Source of the DNA: Gilvimarinus xylanilyticus
Lineage (GTDB): Bacteria; Pseudomonadota; Gammaproteobacteria; Pseudomonadales; Cellvibrionaceae
Direction: 5' to 3'
DNA length: 64,000 bases
Assembly: GCF_024195295.1 (NCBI RefSeq)
Contig: NZ_JAMFTH010000001.1
Location: forward strand, 806,001-870,000
Notes under the pieces: model-generated
Told to the model about the DNA's origin: nothing
What the model saw: the letters and a program-made list of their open reading frames with translations, nothing else
Databases searched by the model: none
In this document: one piece after another, positions 60,717-64,000 of the stretch
Layout: every line of letters starts with the position of its first letter
Numbering within the stretch: the first letter of the stretch is position 1
Program-made: the position numbers and the translations under genes

Positions 60717-61128
60717 GTGAGATTAAATCAGCGATAGCCTGACGGTAGCGGGGTGCCTCGCTGTCGAATAGGGTGGCATTGTGGTTATACGCGTGCAGCA
60801 GGTATTTGCGCGCCTCGGGGGTGCGCCCCAGCTCAAGCAGGCATTGGCCCAGACGCAGTTGCACAAAAGGGCTTTGCTCCGCCTCGGGGCAGTACAGGGC
60901 TGAAGTAAGGGATTCGGCGCCCTGTTCGTGCTGATGCAGGCGAAAGTAGGTGTCGCCAATCGCGGTAAGCACCCAACCGGCCTCGGTGTATTGGCTTTGG
61001 GGCTTGGGTATTAAAAGCCAAGCTTGGTAGAATGATCGCAACGCAAGCCGGTATTCGCCGCTGTCGTACAAACGGTAGCCATCGGCGCAGAGACGTCTCA
61101 CTTGTCGTGTCAGATCGGTTTGACCCAT
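60703..61128 (-). CDS. Tetratricopeptide-repeat protein upstream of murI
   Basis: Soluble protein of 141 residues made of about three TPR helical pairs (LYDSGEYRLALRSFYQAWLL, WVLTAIGDTYFRLHQHEQGA, LRLGQCLLELGRTPEARKY). No signal peptide or catalytic motif. It overlaps murI, so a link to cell-wall precursor supply or to a partner protein is possible, but no function can be named. Confidence 0.78.
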   Translation of the reverse strand: MGQTDLTRQVRRLCADGYRLYDSGEYRLALRSFYQAWLLIPKPQSQYTEAGWVLTAIGDTYFRLHQHEQGAESLTSALYCPEAEQSPFVQLRLGQCLLELGRTPEARKYLLHAYNHNATLFDSEAPRYRQAIADLISHDSI

Positions 61129-61267
61129 GTCGTTTTATTGTCCTTTTGATTGAACATAAATCGTTCACCAAGCCGGTTAGTTGTGCTCTTAAGGCCAAAG
61201 CGCATAACCTTTTTCTAGTATATCGAGACAAGTGTCGCGAAGTGAAGCCTTACTCGGAATCCTTTTA

Positions 61268-62776
61268 ATGATTGATAGTTTATATTCAGCCTCTCAACTG
61301 TGGTTAGCCGGTGTCGGCCTGCTGGGATTGCTTATTGGGGGGCTCGTTACCCTGGGGTGGGTGAGAAGCCGTATACGCACGCTTGAGTCAACCATAAGCG
61401 AGCTTAATCATGCCAAGGCCATGCAGGAGTCACAGGCCGAGAGTGAATTAGGATATATGCGAGACAGTACTGCCGAGCTGCGCCAGACTATCGCCGAGCA
61501 AGAGCGGGAAATCGAGCGGCTAAGATCGTCCTTGGCGGAGCAGCAGGCGCTTAATTCCGGGCTGAAGGAACGGTTAACGCACTTTGACGACCTTGAGCGT
61601 GATTATCGCGAACAGGAGAGGCGCATCATCGAGCTAAGCGAGCAGCGCTCCCAATTGCAAACCCAACTAGAGGCCGAACGCGAGAAGCTGCAAGCTCAAG
61701 CTGAATTGTTGCAGCAAACTCGCAGTGAGCTCAAGCATGAGTTTGAGCTGATGGCCAATAAAATATTCGAGCAGAAGTCGGCGCAATTTACCACCGCAAG
61801 CCAGTCCATGCTGGAGGGCACGCTTTCGCCATTCAAAACCCAGTTGTCTGATTTTCGTAAAAAAGTTGAAGACGTATACGAGAAAGAAAACGCCGAGCGA
61901 AGCCGCTTGTCGGGCCAGATTGTGGAGCTGCAAAAACAAGCCCATAAAATTGGCGAGGATGCGGTCAACCTCGCTCAGGCGCTAAAGGGCAACAGCAAAG
62001 CCCAGGGCGGCTGGGGCGAGGTGGTGCTGGAGCGCTTGCTGGAGCAGTCGGGCCTGCAAAAAGGGCGCGAGTACGAAACACAGTTAAGCTTTACCACTGA
62101 AACCGGTAACCGTCGAATGCCCGACGTAGTGGTGCGGCTGCCCGAGGGTAAAGATATTGTCATTGATGCTAAGGTTTCGCTGACCGACTACGAGCGCTTT
62201 TGCAGCAGTGATACCGATGCCGAGCGCGAGCGCTATTTGCAGGCGCACATCCAGTCGATTCGCTCGCACATTAAAGGCTTGAGTGCGAAAGACTACGAGA
62301 ACCTGCCCGGGCTTCGGGCACTTGATTTTGTGTTTATTTTTATCCCCATCGAGGCGGCGTTTATGCTGGCGCTACAGCATGACACCACTTTGTACAAAGA
62401 GGCCTACGACAAACAAATTATTCTCGCCAGCCCGACGACCCTGTTGGCCATTTTGCGCACAGTGGAAAATATTTGGCGCTATGAAAAGCAAAACCGCAAT
62501 GCCGAACGCATTGCCAAAGACGCCGGCGCACTGCACGATCAGTTTGTCGGCGTGCTGGAATCTCTGGATCACCTGGGAACGCAATTGGACAAAACTCAGG
62601 CGGCCTACGAAAAAACTCATAAACGGCTTCAATCCGGGCGAGGTAATTTAATTCGTCGCGTCGATGCCATTCGCAAGTTGGGTGCAAAAACCAAAAAGAC
62701 GATTGATCCGGCGCTTTTACCTGAGGATGATTTAGGCCTCGAAGACAATTCAAAAGGTGACACAGACAATGAATAA
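61268..62776 (+). CDS. rmuC: DNA recombination protein RmuC
   Basis: Membrane-anchored protein that limits inversions and other rearrangements at repeats. Of 502 residues, about 8-28 form a membrane anchor (LWLAGVGLLGLLIGGLVTLGW split by one residue), about 35-230 a long coiled coil, and the rest the conserved RmuC nuclease-like domain with GGWGEVVLERLLEQSGL, RMPDVVVRLPEGKDIVIDAK and KDYENLPGLRALDFVFIFIP. The ATG at 61268 puts the anchor at the N-terminus; the ribosome site is weak, and a GTG at 61232 is an alternative. It overlaps the DUF2489 gene. Confidence 0.94.
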   Translation: MIDSLYSASQLWLAGVGLLGLLIGGLVTLGWVRSRIRTLESTISELNHAKAMQESQAESELGYMRDSTAELRQTIAEQEREIERLRSSLAEQQALNSGLKERLTHFDDLERDYREQERRIIELSEQRSQLQTQLEAEREKLQAQAELLQQTRSELKHEFELMANKIFEQKSAQFTTASQSMLEGTLSPFKTQLSDFRKKVEDVYEKENAERSRLSGQIVELQKQAHKIGEDAVNLAQALKGNSKAQGGWGEVVLERLLEQSGLQKGREYETQLSFTTETGNRRMPDVVVRLPEGKDIVIDAKVSLTDYERFCSSDTDAERERYLQAHIQSIRSHIKGLSAKDYENLPGLRALDFVFIFIPIEAAFMLALQHDTTLYKEAYDKQIILASPTTLLAILRTVENIWRYEKQNRNAERIAKDAGALHDQFVGVLESLDHLGTQLDKTQAAYEKTHKRLQSGRGNLIRRVDAIRKLGAKTKKTIDPALLPEDDLGLEDNSKGDTDNE

Positions 62777-63230
62777 TCCCTGGTTGTGGTTAGTGCTGGG
62801 CGCTTTAATTATCGCGGTTTTGGGGGGTGTTGCGGTTTACTATGTGCTGCAATTGCGCGCATTGCGCCAGCGTCAGGCGCAGCAATTACAAGCATTAGAG
62901 GCGGAGCAAGTCGCGCAACGCAAGCGGATAAATAAGAGTATTGAAATTCTCTCTACGGCGCTCGAAAGCGACGAGCTTAGCCTGACTGAGGCCAGTATTC
63001 GCCTGTCGGTACTGCTTGACAGCCTCGAGGTCGAAGAGTCCGTGCGCGAAGAGTTTTCCGCTTTTTATCAGCTGCGCGAGGCGACCTCTCACATTCCGAT
63101 TCTCAAGGCCTGGAAGGAGCTGACACCGCGCCAGCAACTGCAGTTCGATAAAGAGCGCCTGCAGCACGAAGCCACCTATGGTGAGTTCGTGCGCGACGCG
63201 GCCAAACGTATAAAAGGCAGGCAGTTTTAG
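62769..63230 (+). CDS. DUF2489 membrane-anchored protein
   Basis: 153 residues. One N-terminal membrane segment ([20 protein letters not shown]) is followed by a charged coiled coil (about 28-65) and a helical C-terminal domain with [17 protein letters not shown] and [18 protein letters not shown], the features of DUF2489. Function unknown. The ATG at 62769 overlaps the rmuC stop by eight bases, with AAGG about twelve bases upstream, so the two are coupled. It converges with trmA, whose stop codon shares four bases with its end. Confidence 0.83.
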   Translation: MNNPWLWLVLGALIIAVLGGVAVYYVLQLRALRQRQAQQLQALEAEQVAQRKRINKSIEILSTALESDELSLTEASIRLSVLLDSLEVEESVREEFSAFYQLREATSHIPILKAWKELTPRQQLQFDKERLQHEATYGEFVRDAAKRIKGRQF

Positions 63231-64000
63231 TCGCCGGTAATGCGTTTTAAAACCGCACCGCACTCAATATGGTGAGTAAACGGGAACTGATCAAAAAGCG
63301 CAAGCGACGTAAGCTTGTGAGTTTTGCACAGCTCGTCGAGGTCTCGCTTCAGGGTTTCCGGGTTGCAGGAAATGTACAAAATATTATCGAAACGTTGGGC
63401 CACTTCGGTAGTGTGCGGATCCAGCCCGGCTCTGGGTGGGTCAACAAAAATACTACTAAATTGATAGCTGTCCAGATCAACATGCCGCAAACGGCGAAAA
63501 GGGCGGACTTTATCCAGTGCCTGGGAAAACTCCTCGCTCGACATGCGCGCCAGCGCGACATTTTCCACCCCGTTTAACGACAAATTATAGAGAGCGGAGT
63601 TAACCGAACTTTTGGCCAGTTCGGTGGCCAAAACCCAGTTGAAGTTTTGAGCCAAGGGCAGGGTGAAGTTGCCGTTGCCGCAATACAGCTCGAGTAAATC
63701 GCCGCCAAAGTCAGCACTTTTTTCCACCGCCCAGGTCAGCATTTTTTCGCACACCCGCGCGTTGGGTTGGGTAAAGCTGCTTTCAATCTGCTGGTATTGG
63801 AACTCCCGCTCCTTGACAGTCAGCTTTTCGATGACGAAATCATCCTGCAGTACCCGCTTTTGTTTCCGGCTGCGGCCGATCAGTTTTACTTGGAGTTGAG
63901 TTGACAGGGCACTGGCCTCTGCTTCCCATGGGTCATCGAGCGGCTTGTGGTAAATCAGTGTGATCAGCGCCTCGCCGCTTAATGTTGTTAGAAACTCAAC
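63227..64000 (-). CDS. trmA: tRNA (uracil-5-)-methyltransferase TrmA (3' part)
   Basis: Makes 5-methyluridine at position 54 of tRNA using SAM. The frame stays open from 63227 to the right edge, so about 257 C-terminal residues are visible and the start lies outside. Seen: [19 protein letters not shown] at the edge, the SAM motif [32 protein letters not shown], the catalytic cysteine region [16 protein letters not shown] and [13 protein letters not shown] near the C-terminus, where Glu is the general base. The last motif distinguishes TrmA from the rRNA enzymes RlmC/RlmD. Confidence 0.95.
   Translation of the reverse strand, partial: VEFLTTLSGEALITLIYHKPLDDPWEAEASALSTQLQVKLIGRSRKQKRVLQDDFVIEKLTVKEREFQYQQIESSFTQPNARVCEKMLTWAVEKSADFGGDLLELYCGNGNFTLPLAQNFNWVLATELAKSSVNSALYNLSLNGVENVALARMSSEEFSQALDKVRPFRRLRHVDLDSYQFSSIFVDPPRAGLDPHTTEVAQRFDNILYISCNPETLKRDLDELCKTHKLTSLALFDQFPFTHHIECGAVLKRITGD

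Overview
The window is one continuous piece of a gammaproteobacterial chromosome, most like the Pseudomonadales/Cellvibrionaceae group. Gene order supports this. The run flhG-fliA-cheYZAB-motCD-parC-parP-cheW-DUF2802 matches the Pseudomonas chemotaxis cluster I. The runs mtaD-ubiG-mupP-yciK, gyrA-pheA-tyrA and cmk-rpsA-ihfB match another conserved Pseudomonas neighbourhood. No mobile element, CRISPR array, prophage or rRNA was seen, and nearly all of the sequence is core genome. Recognition is from family motifs read by eye; no database search was run.

Layout. 1-10.8 kb: motility and chemotaxis. The end of flhG and then fliA are followed by a near-consensus sigma28 promoter and by cheY, cheZ, cheA, cheB, the MotC/MotD stator, the polar array-positioning pair ParC/ParP, cheW and a DUF2802 gene. 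10.8-14.3 kb (minus): mtaD-ubiG-mupP-yciK, with coupled or very short junctions. 14.5-19.1 kb: gyrA, pheA, tyrA. 19.2-21.7 kb: cysD-cysN (sulfate activation) behind an unusual leader. 21.8-26.3 kb: comEA, pyrF-cmk, a phosphomannomutase and galU. 26.6-30.3 kb: rpsA, ihfB, lapA-lapB. 30.4-34.3 kb: a three-gene remnant-like O-antigen/polysaccharide locus (wbpV-, wbpL- and wbpM-like).

34.5-40.7 kb: tRNA-Val(GAC), htpG with a sigma32 promoter, mgsA, an SDR and acnB. 40.9-43.0 kb: an SMP-30-type lipoprotein, a DUF1289 protein and miaE. 43.1-45.2 kb (minus): cysI with a DUF934 partner. 45.5-49.4 kb: a 38-residue membrane protein gene, a DUF2970 gene, rluA, a voltage-gated-type cation channel, nfuA behind an IscR-type box, and a DUF481 outer-membrane-type protein. 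49.4-56.8 kb (minus): aroG and an AddA/AddB-like helicase-nuclease pair. 56.9-64 kb: a Cache-HAMP-PAS-GGDEF-EAL protein, murI with a TPR gene (minus), rmuC, a DUF2489 gene, and the 3' part of trmA running off the right edge.

How it fits together. The left third encodes one polar flagellum/chemotaxis machine with its regulator (FliA), receptor-array core, motor stator and array positioning. Two separate loci, cysDN and cysI-DUF934, cover sulfate activation and sulfite reduction. galU, the phosphomannomutase, lapAB and the wbp-like genes all serve surface polysaccharide. Signals most worth a second look: four CheZ-tail-like motifs in the CheA linker where a P2 domain would be expected; the IscR-type box at nfuA; Lys-to-Met in the GyrA box; structured leaders at cysD, rpsA and acnB; the tiny polysaccharide locus; and the 38-residue membrane protein gene with its own promoter. 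I did not find a clearly new multi-gene system.
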